This document shows, piece after piece, positions 7,747 through 16,197 of a DNA stretch of 57,473 nucleotides. Each line of letters opens with the position of its first letter. Position 1 is the stretch's first letter. The translations under genes and the position numbers were made by a program. A model generated the notes under the pieces. It was given only the letters and a program-made list of their open reading frames with translations, ran no database searches and was not told the DNA's origin. The stretch is from Clostridia bacterium (GTDB taxonomy: Bacteria; Bacillota; Clostridia; Christensenellales; Pumilibacteraceae). The stretch covers positions 1 through 57,473 of the forward strand of contig JAAVYI010000040.1 of NCBI GenBank assembly GCA_022791055.1, given 5' to 3'.

Positions 7747-10700
7747 ATGAGAAAGAAGTTGATGTTGTTCGGAATGCTGGCCGTCTGCGCCGCATTGGGG
7801 GTGGGGCTTGTATGGCCGCATACCGCAAAAGCCGAAAGCGTGCCGCCGGCGGTCACGACCGTCTATGCGCAGGACTTCGAGTCTGCCGCGGGGGGGGGCT
7901 TTGATTACGGCACGTCGTTGTTTTGCGGCCGTCCGATCGTAGAGACCTACGACGGCAGCAAGGCGGCCAAATACACCGGCAACGGCGCGGAGTTTATCTC
8001 GTTCGCCGACGCGTATGCGGGAACGCCGTTGACATTCTCGATGAAGTTTGCCGTCGAGGCGGCGGACGACGTCAGCAAAGAGATCACGCTCGACTATGTC
8101 AGCGCGACAAATAGTTATTCGAGATTGATATTTACCGGCGGTGTCGACGGCATACAGACGCTGAACGACGGCAGGCTGTTCGACGCGAGCTACGTAGGCG
8201 GCGTGCTGACGTTTACCGTCGTTCCCGAAGAAGGCGAGGATCGCAACACGATCAAGATATTCCGCACGGGCGGCGACGCCGATATTACCGAATATATCGA
8301 CGACATTTCGGTCACGACGGCGGGCAGAAAGCTGACGCATGATTTTAAAAATGCTTCGGCGGCGTCGACCGTATTCGCGCCGTTTGTCGTGCGCACCTGG
8401 GACGGCAATCTGCCGACCGTGTCGCTGACGGGCGACGACGGCGCAAAGCGGCTCAGCATTACGCGCGCGGCCGGATCGGATCCATTCAACAATATCATGT
8501 GGATGCAACGCGCATTTCCGTTCTGCCGGCAGAACGTGCGGTACGACTTTACCATGCAAGTCGCGTTCGACAACATCGCGGAGTTTTATGTCTGCGTAGA
8601 AAACGCAAGCGACGCGGAAGTGGAAAACTATGCCGTCAACCCTGCGGCAAGTGCGACGTTCGAAAAGAAAACCGTCTTGCAAGAGGGGCGTTACGATCAG
8701 GACACCGGCGCATTGCGGTTCTCGCTGCTCGCCGCCGATTACAAGCCGCAGCTGCGCTTTACCGTCAAGGCGGCGGACGCAACGAATGCGTCTACGGTGT
8801 CGATCGCGTCGTATGAAGTTTCGACCGCCGCAGAGACGATCGGGATCACGCTGGACACAGCGAACGTCAAGACCGAGTATACCAAAGGCGACACCTTGGA
8901 TACGAGCGGCTTGAAAGTCTATCTGACCAAAAACGATTACAGCAAGACAGAACTTGCCGCCGCCGATTATACCGTGACCGGTTTCGACCCGAACGGGGCG
9001 GACGTGCAGACGTTGATGGTCGCATACGGAGACTACAAGGCGACCTACGGCATTGTGCTGGGCGAAATCGTACACGGCGGCGCGGCGGTCGGCGACGTAC
9101 ACAATATCTCGGCGGCCGAAACGACGCTGTATACGCAAGACTTCGAGGCGGCCGAAAACGGGCGGCTGGACGTCTCCGATTCGCCGGTACTGCTCGGCAG
9201 TGTGGCGGTCGAATCGTATGCGCCGTTTGGCAGCAAAGCGGCCGTGTTCGGCGTAGGCTCGACGGCGTTTTCGCTCAAAAACCTGGTGGCCGGCACGCCC
9301 GTTACGTTTCGTATGCGGTTCGATTATACCGGATTCGAGGGCGGCGTTGCGCTCGACTATGTGGACGGCGAGGGCGACTATACCATGCTGACGGTGCGCA
9401 AAAACGGCGTGACCGCCAACAAGAACGAGGCGCGGCTGTCGGGCGTTCGCTACGACGCAGACAGCTATACTTTGACGTTTACCGTCGTGCCGACCGCGCT
9501 GACCTCGGCGCAGGGGCGGCAGACGATCCTCGTCTATCCGGCGGCAGCAGGGCAGACGGGCAGCGTGTATATCGACGATTTCCGTTTGACGACTATAGGG
9601 ACGGCGATCGTCGAAAACTTCGACGGATACTCGGCGGGTTCGATCCCGACCGCGTCTACGCCGTTCGTCGTGCGCAACTGGACGACGGGCGCGCAGTCTA
9701 CGCCGACGCAAAGCGTGTTGACGGAAGACGACAACCGTTTGCTCGCCGTGACGCGGCCGGCCGGCGACAACGCTTTCTGCGACGTTATGTACATGCAGCG
9801 GCAGTATCCGCTGTGTCAGCCGAACACCGCATATTCGTTTGTTTTGAACACCCGCACCGACAATATCGCAGAGTGGTACGTGGTGGCGGAAAACGCAAAC
9901 AATGCCGCCGATACGACGCTTACGGTCAATATCGCAAGCGGGATCGCGCGTATCGAGAACAACGACAGCGGGACCGATGCGGCTTTTACCGACGTGCAGT
10001 ACGATAAGGCTACCGGCAAACTGGCGTTCAAGTTGCAAACGGCGTTCAAGCCGCAACTGCGTTTTACCGTCAAGGCTGTCGTTGCCGGCCGCGATTCGGC
10101 GCTGTATTTCGATTCGTATGCCGTGACGTTTGAAAAGCAGTTGTACAAGGTCGACTTCGACACCAAAGACGCCAAGACCGACTACCGTATCGGCGAGGCG
10201 TTCGACGCGGCCGGCATTGTTGTCACCGAACGCTATAACGATTATACGACCGTTGCGGTGGACGCGGACGGGTACACGGTCGCCGGCTACGACGCCGAAC
10301 AAAAGGGGCGGCAGACGATCACCGTCACGCACACGGCGAGCGGCAAGACGGCGACGTACACCGTCACGGTCAGCGTGTCGGCGACGGGCGCGGTACTCGA
10401 CACCGCAAGCGTTAAGACGTCTTATGCGTTCGGCGAGGCGTTCACGGTCGAGGGATTGGCGGTATACGCGACTTACGACGACGGCACGCGCACGCTGCTG
10501 CGCGCCGACGAATACAGCGTGTTCGCCGGCGGATTCGATGCGTACAAACCGGGGACATATACGGTCACGGTACTCTACGGCGAGCATAAACTGACGTTCG
10601 ACGTCACCGTTGCGGCGGAGCAATTCCCCGACGGCGACGAGGGCGGCGCAGTCACCGAAAAAGGTTGCGGATCGGCCGCCGGCGCGTCGATTCCCGCGCT

Positions 10701-10761
10701 CGGCGTTCTGCTGATCGCGGCGGGCGTTTTGGCGGCAGGCAAGAGAAAGCATAAGGCGTAA
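7747..10761 (+). CDS. Large surface protein with duplicated sugar-binding-like modules, Ig-like domains and a GCGS C-terminal anchor
   Basis: A 1004-residue secreted protein. Residues 1-29 are a signal peptide ending AKA. Residues about 35-360 and 455-795 are two copies of one module: both open with a YxQDFE segment, both have a GTPxTFxMxF strand, both end with KPQLRFTVKA. Each copy looks like a pair of beta-sandwich carbohydrate-binding folds. Ig-like domains of the Big_3 kind (LDTxxxKTxYxxGExF) follow at about 362-440, 797-880 and 880-955. The C-terminus has a G-C-G-S motif at 973-976, a hydrophobic helix and the basic tail GKRKHKA, which resembles a Cys-containing C-terminal sorting signal; there is no LPXTG. 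A run of nine G (7890-7898) lies in codons 48-51. It is co-transcribed with the ABC importer, so it probably captures or holds the glycan at the surface. No enzyme motif is visible. Confidence 0.85.
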   Translation: MRKKLMLFGMLAVCAALGVGLVWPHTAKAESVPPAVTTVYAQDFESAAGGGFDYGTSLFCGRPIVETYDGSKAAKYTGNGAEFISFADAYAGTPLTFSMKFAVEAADDVSKEITLDYVSATNSYSRLIFTGGVDGIQTLNDGRLFDASYVGGVLTFTVVPEEGEDRNTIKIFRTGGDADITEYIDDISVTTAGRKLTHDFKNASAASTVFAPFVVRTWDGNLPTVSLTGDDGAKRLSITRAAGSDPFNNIMWMQRAFPFCRQNVRYDFTMQVAFDNIAEFYVCVENASDAEVENYAVNPAASATFEKKTVLQEGRYDQDTGALRFSLLAADYKPQLRFTVKAADATNASTVSIASYEVSTAAETIGITLDTANVKTEYTKGDTLDTSGLKVYLTKNDYSKTELAAADYTVTGFDPNGADVQTLMVAYGDYKATYGIVLGEIVHGGAAVGDVHNISAAETTLYTQDFEAAENGRLDVSDSPVLLGSVAVESYAPFGSKAAVFGVGSTAFSLKNLVAGTPVTFRMRFDYTGFEGGVALDYVDGEGDYTMLTVRKNGVTANKNEARLSGVRYDADSYTLTFTVVPTALTSAQGRQTILVYPAAAGQTGSVYIDDFRLTTIGTAIVENFDGYSAGSIPTASTPFVVRNWTTGAQSTPTQSVLTEDDNRLLAVTRPAGDNAFCDVMYMQRQYPLCQPNTAYSFVLNTRTDNIAEWYVVAENANNAADTTLTVNIASGIARIENNDSGTDAAFTDVQYDKATGKLAFKLQTAFKPQLRFTVKAVVAGRDSALYFDSYAVTFEKQLYKVDFDTKDAKTDYRIGEAFDAAGIVVTERYNDYTTVAVDADGYTVAGYDAEQKGRQTITVTHTASGKTATYTVTVSVSATGAVLDTASVKTSYAFGEAFTVEGLAVYATYDDGTRTLLRADEYSVFAGGFDAYKPGTYTVTVLYGEHKLTFDVTVAAEQFPDGDEGGAVTEKGCGSAAGASIPALGVLLIAAGVLAAGKRKHKA

Positions 10762-10776
10762 CGGGAGGGAATTTCG

Positions 10777-13700
10777 ATGAAGAGAAAACGCAACACAGGC
10801 AAACGGCTTTGCGCGCTGCTGTGCGCGACCGTGTTGGGCGCGACCTTGGTCGGCTGCGGCGGCGGGGTCAAGCAGTTTGAAAAGCAAACCGAAGTAAAGG
10901 GGTATACGGTGGTATATCCCGAAAAGATCGAGGGCGCCTTGCACAACCCCGGTATGGGCTGGGTCGCGCTGGAAGAACAGACCTATCTCGGTAAACCCGA
11001 TCTGGGCGCAAGCGGGACGCTACCGGAGATCGACAATATCGGTATGCAAACCAGTTGGGCGCAGATCGAGCGCACGCCCGGAGTGTTCGACTGGTCGCTG
11101 ATCGATAAGACGATCGAATACTGGTCGGCATTGGGCAAGCGGATCAACTTCCGCATTTGCACCGACTCGCTGTCGCTGCCCGAGGTCTACTTCGGCGCGC
11201 CGCAGTGGCTGTACGAAGCGCCGTATAACGTCTCGTATAAAGAGTACGCTTACGGCTCGACGGTCAACGTGACGCGCGTCACCGACTTGACCGACCCGAT
11301 CTATCAGCAGTATTTCGAACGGTTTTTGGAGAAGTTGAGCGAGCGTTACGCCGATTGCCCGTACCTCGAGACGGTCGACATTCGCGGCTTCGGTCAGTGG
11401 GGCGAGTGGCACAGCGGCCATTCGTTTGCCGACATGGACGAGCGCATTGCGACCTTAAGCTATATCGTCGACAAGTACGTCGAGGCGTTCGACAAAAACG
11501 GGATCGAACTGCTCTTGTCCTGCTCGTGGGATTTCCAGGGGAGCAACGACGACGGCAGCAGCGCGGCCATCGACGAGGGCCGCACGACCTACGAGCAATT
11601 CATACGCCAGTCGGCGTTCGATTATGCGGCAAAGCTAAAAAATGTCGGCTACCGTCGCGACGGCGGCGCGGGCAACGGCGTCGTCAAATACAATTACGAC
11701 GAGCGACTGATGACCGAATTTTTCCGTTCGGGCAAAAAGACGTCGCTGGTCGGCGAGTTCTTCACCGACTTTGCCAACTACCTGCCCAACGAAAACGGCG
11801 TCTTGCAATACGGCATGGATCCGGTCGAAGCGGTCGACGAAATTTTCTTCAAGATGCGCGCCAACTATTCGACGGCGATGGGCTGGACGAATATCGTCGT
11901 AGCCGACATCGTCGAAAAAGGCTACGAGGCGGTTTTCAACCGCGGCAACGAGATCATGGGTTACCGCTTTGCCGTCGACAGCGCGCGGTGGCCGCAAAGC
12001 GCGGCGGCCGGTACGACGGCGACTGTTCTTACGCAGATCTCCAATGCGGGCACGGGACGCCTTACGCTGAAAGATCATGCGCTCAAAATCGCGCTGACGA
12101 CGCCCGGCGGCAAAGAGGTCGCCTCGACCGTTAACCGCGATTTCGATCTGCGCACACTGACGGCGGGCGAGATCCTCAACGTATACACCGACATCGCCGT
12201 ACCCGAGTCGCTGTCGGGACAGTATAACGTCGTGGCGTCGATCGTCGACGGGAACGGCAATCCGGCCATTCGCTTGGCGCAGACGGGCGACTATAACCGC
12301 CGTCTGTACACCTTAGGCACGATCGACGTCGTAAACAAGGTCAAAATGAAAGCGGTCGGCGCGCACGTCGAGGCGCTCGGCGACTATCGATTTAAAAGCG
12401 GCAACAGCTATGCCGTGACCTTCCGCTATCGGCCGTCGTTTGCTTTAAGCGACTTCCGCTACGGCACGGACGACGGATATTTTGCCGAGCAAGGCGGGCA
12501 GCGGCTTGTCAACTGGCGCGACGTTTCGGGCGAGAGCGCGTACAAGACAATCGTCTTTACCGCGGCGGCGGACGGCGCGATGACGGTCGGCGGCACGGGC
12601 GACTATGCCGATACGATCGACGTCGGCGACGCGTATATCGAAAGCCTCGACGGCTATTACGAGACGTTCGACGATTATGATCCCGACAGCCTCAAGTCGC
12701 CGTTCTATGCGGTACTGGACAGCACGGGGACGCTGGAGAACGGCGCGTTCACGCTGACGGCGGACGGCCGGCACAAGCGCAACGATTTGTTGACGAGCGA
12801 CGGCAAGATTTTGAAACTGGCGCCCAACACCGCCTACACCGTCAGTTTTGACACGCAGGCTACGCGCGCGGGCGGCAACGGCGCGTACATGTATTTGGAT
12901 CTGCGGTTTGGCGGCGGCCAACAGCGGCAAAACGTTTCGGAGTGGTATATTCGGCCGTATGAGGGCAAGCAAACGCTGACGTTCACCTTTATCACGCCCG
13001 ACGCCGGTGACAGCGAGATCGTGTTCGGCATGAAAAACGCCGGCGCGTATACGGTCGATAATCTGCTGATCGCGCGCGGCGCAAACGGCAGCATCGTCAA
13101 GGGCATCGACGTCGGCTACGAGAACAACGCATTGCCCGATTACAGCGACAAGGGGATCGGCGTGGTCGAGGACTTCGAAAGCCGCAACTTCAACGCATCG
13201 ACGATGAAATACGGCTTTGACCGACTGGGCGCGATCACCACCGACCCGAATGAAGTGATCGACGGCTATGCGTCGTTCAGTTCGCGCGTCGATCCGTATG
13301 CCGTGCCGTTCTATGACAACGACGGTTCGTGCTGGATCGAGTTCAGCTATTCCAACCCGTATATCGTCACCTTAAAGCCCCAAACGGTCTATCATATCAC
13401 GTTCAAGTACCGCGTTGTCGAGGCGCCCGAAAGCGCGCCCGGCGCGGGAGACGGGCATTTCTATGCGTTGCTGCGGAGCAATACGCTCGGCTACGGCGGG
13501 GACAGCAAGACGACGCAGTTCGGCAAGACCGTCACCGACGGCGTGGCGACGTTTACCGCCGACATGATGACGGGCGACGCTACCGACTATTACGTTGTGC
13601 TGGGTATGTTCCAGGCGGGCGTACTGGTTTACGACGATTTTCTGATCGAAGAGGTCGGCGCTTTGGGCGCGTTCGACGGCGAAGTCGATTTCGAGAACGG

Positions 13701-14160
13701 CAACGCTACGATCAGCCACGTCGAATACGATTCTTCGGTTGCGGGTATCGTCGATTTGACCGACGAGGCCTATCAAGGACTGGACGCCGCCGTCAAGCAG
13801 CGCATGGGTAACTATGCCATGCTGTGTGATTCGTTTGCCGGCGCAGAATGGAACGAGTTTTTCAACCTGGCGTCGACGGCCGGGATCAAGCCGAACGCCA
13901 AGTACACGATTTCGTTCGATTACTATGTGCTGGACGTCGGCGATAACGCGTATGTGCAAAATTTTGCCCGCCCCTCTTCGGGTGTCAGCGACGACGTACA
14001 TGCGCCCAACTACCGACTGGAGATCGAGACAGGCGACAGCGGGACGTATTCAGGAACGTTCGAGACGCTCGACAAGAGCAATTACCGCTGGACGTTGGGC
14101 AGTCATAACGCCGTCAAGGTGCTGATCGACAATATCAAACTGGTGGAAGTAACGGAGTAA
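10777..14160 (+). CDS. Lipoprotein with a glycosidase-like barrel (DUF4832-type) and several jelly-roll modules
   Basis: A 1127-residue lipoprotein (lipobox Cys27). Residues about 40-400 look like a TIM-barrel glycosidase: HNPGMGWVALEE at the start, then VDIRGFGQWGEWHSGH with Glu210, and LVGEFFTDF with Glu327. These two glutamates are placed as an acid/base and a nucleophile would be in retaining clan-A enzymes. This arrangement is the one I associate with DUF4832-containing proteins, whose reaction is mostly unassigned. From about residue 415 come a beta-rich linker domain and three or four jelly-roll modules (for example YYETFDDYD, VVEDFESRNF, FDGEVDFENGN) that probably bind sugar. It starts 15 bases after the surface-protein gene, with GGGAGG as ribosome site. 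Inferred role: trimming of a bound glycan outside the cell. Substrate unknown. Confidence 0.75.
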   Translation: MKRKRNTGKRLCALLCATVLGATLVGCGGGVKQFEKQTEVKGYTVVYPEKIEGALHNPGMGWVALEEQTYLGKPDLGASGTLPEIDNIGMQTSWAQIERTPGVFDWSLIDKTIEYWSALGKRINFRICTDSLSLPEVYFGAPQWLYEAPYNVSYKEYAYGSTVNVTRVTDLTDPIYQQYFERFLEKLSERYADCPYLETVDIRGFGQWGEWHSGHSFADMDERIATLSYIVDKYVEAFDKNGIELLLSCSWDFQGSNDDGSSAAIDEGRTTYEQFIRQSAFDYAAKLKNVGYRRDGGAGNGVVKYNYDERLMTEFFRSGKKTSLVGEFFTDFANYLPNENGVLQYGMDPVEAVDEIFFKMRANYSTAMGWTNIVVADIVEKGYEAVFNRGNEIMGYRFAVDSARWPQSAAAGTTATVLTQISNAGTGRLTLKDHALKIALTTPGGKEVASTVNRDFDLRTLTAGEILNVYTDIAVPESLSGQYNVVASIVDGNGNPAIRLAQTGDYNRRLYTLGTIDVVNKVKMKAVGAHVEALGDYRFKSGNSYAVTFRYRPSFALSDFRYGTDDGYFAEQGGQRLVNWRDVSGESAYKTIVFTAAADGAMTVGGTGDYADTIDVGDAYIESLDGYYETFDDYDPDSLKSPFYAVLDSTGTLENGAFTLTADGRHKRNDLLTSDGKILKLAPNTAYTVSFDTQATRAGGNGAYMYLDLRFGGGQQRQNVSEWYIRPYEGKQTLTFTFITPDAGDSEIVFGMKNAGAYTVDNLLIARGANGSIVKGIDVGYENNALPDYSDKGIGVVEDFESRNFNASTMKYGFDRLGAITTDPNEVIDGYASFSSRVDPYAVPFYDNDGSCWIEFSYSNPYIVTLKPQTVYHITFKYRVVEAPESAPGAGDGHFYALLRSNTLGYGGDSKTTQFGKTVTDGVATFTADMMTGDATDYYVVLGMFQAGVLVYDDFLIEEVGALGAFDGEVDFENGNATISHVEYDSSVAGIVDLTDEAYQGLDAAVKQRMGNYAMLCDSFAGAEWNEFFNLASTAGIKPNAKYTISFDYYVLDVGDNAYVQNFARPSSGVSDDVHAPNYRLEIETGDSGTYSGTFETLDKSNYRWTLGSHNAVKVLIDNIKLVEVTE

Positions 14161-14162
14161 AC

Positions 14163-15017
14163 GTGCAAAACGAACGGAAAAATAAAGTGCGGTTGGTCAT
14201 CGATACCGACCTCGGCTGCGACAGCGACGACGCGCTGGCCTTAGCGCTCGCGTGCCGTCTGCACGGTCGCGGCAAAACGCAACTGGCGGCGATCACCTGC
14301 GCGACGGCGCGACCCGCCGCGCCGGCCGCCGCGGCCGCGATCGCAGCCTATTACGGCGTGCGGCCGCCGATCGGACGGTTGACCGAAAAACTGGCGTGCG
14401 ACGAACTGGACTATTACAATCGGCAGCTCGCAGACGGCACGACGGTCGAGACCGAAGAAAGCGTTGCGCTGATGAAACGCATACTGGACGAGGGCGAGGC
14501 GGTCATTGCCGCGATCGGCCCGTTGACGGCGGTAGCACGGCTGTTGCAAGAGCGTCCGCAAGCCGAAAATTTGCGCGCGCTGTACATTATGGCCGGGCGT
14601 TTCGATGCCGATAGGGCCGAATGGAACGTATTGCAAAACGTCGAGGCGGCAAGATACGTGTTTAGGTATGCGCCTTGTCCGATCGTCGTTTCACCGTTCG
14701 AGGTCGGCGCGGCGATACAGTGCGGCGCGACGGTGACGCGCGGCCCGGTGCGGCAGGCGTTGGAACTGTACGCGACGCGCGAGGGGTGGAAGTCTGCCGA
14801 CGGCGCGCCGACGCGCTGCGCCTGGGACCCCGTCACCGTGCTGGCGGCAATCGCCCCCGAAGGGTTTACGTTTACGCCGTTCGGCACGGTCGACGTGGAC
14901 GAGACGGGCGTCACGCGGTTTCGCTCGGGCGCAGGTAAGCACCGCATACTTGGCTGCGACCCGACCGCGATCCGCGACTGTATCGACGCCATCATCGCCA
15001 CCGAACAAAACGATTGA
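14163..15017 (+). CDS. Second nucleoside hydrolase-like protein (IUNH superfamily)
   Basis: The 284-residue product starts with the calcium-binding aspartate cluster VIDTDLGCDSDDALAL and has the conserved AEWNVLQNVEAARYVF region and a late WDPVTVLAAIAPE segment, all in line with the superfamily. It lacks a signal peptide. The GTG at 14163 is used as start: the ACGGAG just before it overlaps the stop codon region of the upstream lipoprotein gene, so translation is probably coupled. It is clearly divergent from the protein at 1238-2101, so the pair is not a recent duplication. As the last gene before a strong terminator it belongs to the GH4-ABC operon. Cleavage of an imported riboside or N-glycoside is the likely role, but unproven. 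Confidence 0.78.
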   Translation: MQNERKNKVRLVIDTDLGCDSDDALALALACRLHGRGKTQLAAITCATARPAAPAAAAAIAAYYGVRPPIGRLTEKLACDELDYYNRQLADGTTVETEESVALMKRILDEGEAVIAAIGPLTAVARLLQERPQAENLRALYIMAGRFDADRAEWNVLQNVEAARYVFRYAPCPIVVSPFEVGAAIQCGATVTRGPVRQALELYATREGWKSADGAPTRCAWDPVTVLAAIAPEGFTFTPFGTVDVDETGVTRFRSGAGKHRILGCDPTAIRDCIDAIIATEQND

Positions 15018-15025
15018 TAAAAAAC

Positions 15026-15055
15026 AAAACGACGGCCCGCAAACCGTCGTTTTTT
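15026..15055. terminator. Bidirectional intrinsic terminator between convergent genes
   Basis: AAAACGACGG, loop CCCGCAAA, CCGTCGTTTTTT. The A-run and T-run let it serve both the locus 1 operon (plus strand) and the small gene ending at 15084 (minus strand). Confidence 0.9.
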
Positions 15056-15083
15056 ATCTGCTTATTGCCAAAGCCGCGCCGCG

Positions 15084-15344
15084 CTATTCGCTGGCGTTTT
15101 CCAGTTGTAAATATTCGAAGTCGACCGATTCGACAAAATCGGATGCGCGGAATTTGGTGATATTAAAGCGCATGAAGTTTTGCTTGTGGCTTTTGAGTAC
15201 GACCGGGGTCGGAATGTCCAGTTCGTGGCAGATCTCCATGAGGTGCGTATGGAAGTCGCGCTCGAAAAATTTTTCGGCGCGTATGTACATGAGGTCGCGG
15301 GTGATTTTTTCCCGCACGATCGTTTTTGCCCAAATTTTCAACAT
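15084..15344 (-). CDS. Conserved small protein of unknown function, probably from a leaderless mRNA
   Basis: The 86-residue product begins MLKIWAKTIV and contains FHTHLMEICHELDIPTPVVL and KSHKQNFMRFNITKF. I recognise this as a short conserved Clostridia protein type without an assigned function. It has no signal peptide, membrane segment or metal motif. The frame is open to 15371, but the ATG at 15344 was chosen because the TATACT -10 box ends only 6 bases before it. The transcript would therefore start at or beside the ATG and carry no ribosome binding site. The gene converges on glycan locus 1 at a shared terminator and is separated from aconitase by repeat R2. Confidence 0.75.
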   Translation of the reverse strand: MLKIWAKTIVREKITRDLMYIRAEKFFERDFHTHLMEICHELDIPTPVVLKSHKQNFMRFNITKFRASDFVESVDFEYLQLENASE

Positions 15345-15350
15345 ATCGGC

Positions 15351-15379
15351 AGTATAGCACATTCGGCGCAAGAATGCAA
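15351..15379 (-). promoter_or_regulatory. Promoter giving a predicted leaderless transcript
   Basis: On the minus strand: TTGCAT (15379-15374), 17 bases, TATACT (15356-15351), then GCCGAT and the ATG at 15344. The expected start site coincides with the A of the ATG, and no ribosome site exists. Confidence 0.75.
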
Positions 15380-16100
15380 CTTTTTCGGGGTGCCGAAAGG
15401 GTCGCTATTCTTTTGCAAAAGAGAGTAAAACGGATTTTCGGGCTTTTGCGTTCTAAAGGGCAAGACTGACTTTTTAGAAAAGACCGAAAAACGATATTCA
15501 CGCTTTTTGCCGCCAAAAAGCGTGGCAAAAACCGCAAAAGGGAGGGCGCGACGCGTTAAGCAAAATGTCCGGGGGATATTTTGTAGCCAAAGCGGGGAGC
15601 AATCTATGATTGCGACCTGGGGTTGCAAGGCAACCACTTCAGATTGTGTCCCTCCTCTTTTAAATCTGTACCGCAACTGCCAAAGACTAAGTCTTTGGAA
15701 TCCTCTTTATAGGTCAAAAGCATTATAACCGTTTGTCACCCCGAGCGTAGTCGAGGGGTCTAGCGCAGCGAATCCTTTATTGATACGCCTTCGGTTAGAT
15801 TTCTCCACTTCGGTCGAAATGACAAAAGGTCGGTTTGTGCGAACTCGGCTTTGTCGCTTCCCGTAGGGAAGTCGTTGCGGTACGTGTTAAGAGGGAGGGA
15901 CACAGCCGAAAGTGTCCCTCCCTTTTGCAGTTTTCGCTTAAGATTTTTTGATGTCAAAAGGCCGGGGATTGTTTTTCGGTCTTTTTCAAAAGAATTTCAA
16001 CCCTTTTTGGCGGCAAAAGGTAAGAATAGTTTTTCGGTTTTTTGCTAAAAGACCTTCGAGTCCGTTTAACCCGCAAAAACCGAAAACGTTTTGCACACTT
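15372..16100. repeat. Composite palindromic intergenic repeat, copy R2 (paired halves, with an insert in module C)
   Basis: The 853 bases between the gene starting at 15344 and aconitase contain no supported gene. The left half has CTTTTGCAAAAG (about 15410), module D (CGCTTTTTGCCGCC then AAAAAGCG, 15501-15522), a split module C, module B (about 15679-15697) and module A (15735-15775). The right half has A' (15799-15833), a CTTCCC-GTA-GGGAAG hairpin (15857-15871), a second C hairpin (15889-15926) and a second D (16001-16020). Module C of the left half is interrupted at about 15543-15640 by a different element with its own hairpin (CAAAATGTCC, GGGGGATATTTTG). Copy R4 has the same two-sided layout without this insert. 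Confidence 0.88.
15889..15926. terminator. Hairpin C of R2 right half
   Basis: AAGAGGGAGGGACAC, loop AGCCGAAA, GTGTCCCTCCCTTTT. It is terminator-like on the plus strand and has the same stem as in R1 with a slightly changed loop. It lies between divergent genes, so a simple end-of-operon role does not explain it here. Confidence 0.6.
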
Positions 16101-16130
16101 TTCCCAAAAGTGAACACCAACTTCATATCG

Positions 16131-16159
16131 TTGACTTTTCGGGCGATTTGGAGTACAAT
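16131..16159 (+). promoter_or_regulatory. SigA-type promoter of the aconitase gene
   Basis: TTGACT at 16131-16136, 17 bases, TACAAT at 16154-16159, followed by an AAAAGGAG ribosome site before the ATG at 16198. Confidence 0.85.
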
Positions 16160-16197
16160 AGACGACAAAGACAGAAAATTTAAAAAAGGAGCTACCG

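Noticed and set aside
7582..10944. An 1120-codon open frame on the minus strand
   Set aside because: It lies fully opposite the surface-protein gene, is arginine-rich with no recognisable domain, and results from the GC-rich third codon position of the real gene.
15338..15676. Minus-strand frame of 112 codons in repeat R2
   Set aside because: It is made of repeat modules C and D; its peptide reflects repeated DNA and has no ribosome site.
15372..16100. Possible CRISPR array
   Set aside because: Repeats are of several kinds and unevenly spaced, without equal-length spacers or cas genes.
16081..16197. Riboswitch or iron-responsive leader before aconitase
   Set aside because: Only about 30 bases separate the promoter and the start codon; no conserved fold is visible.
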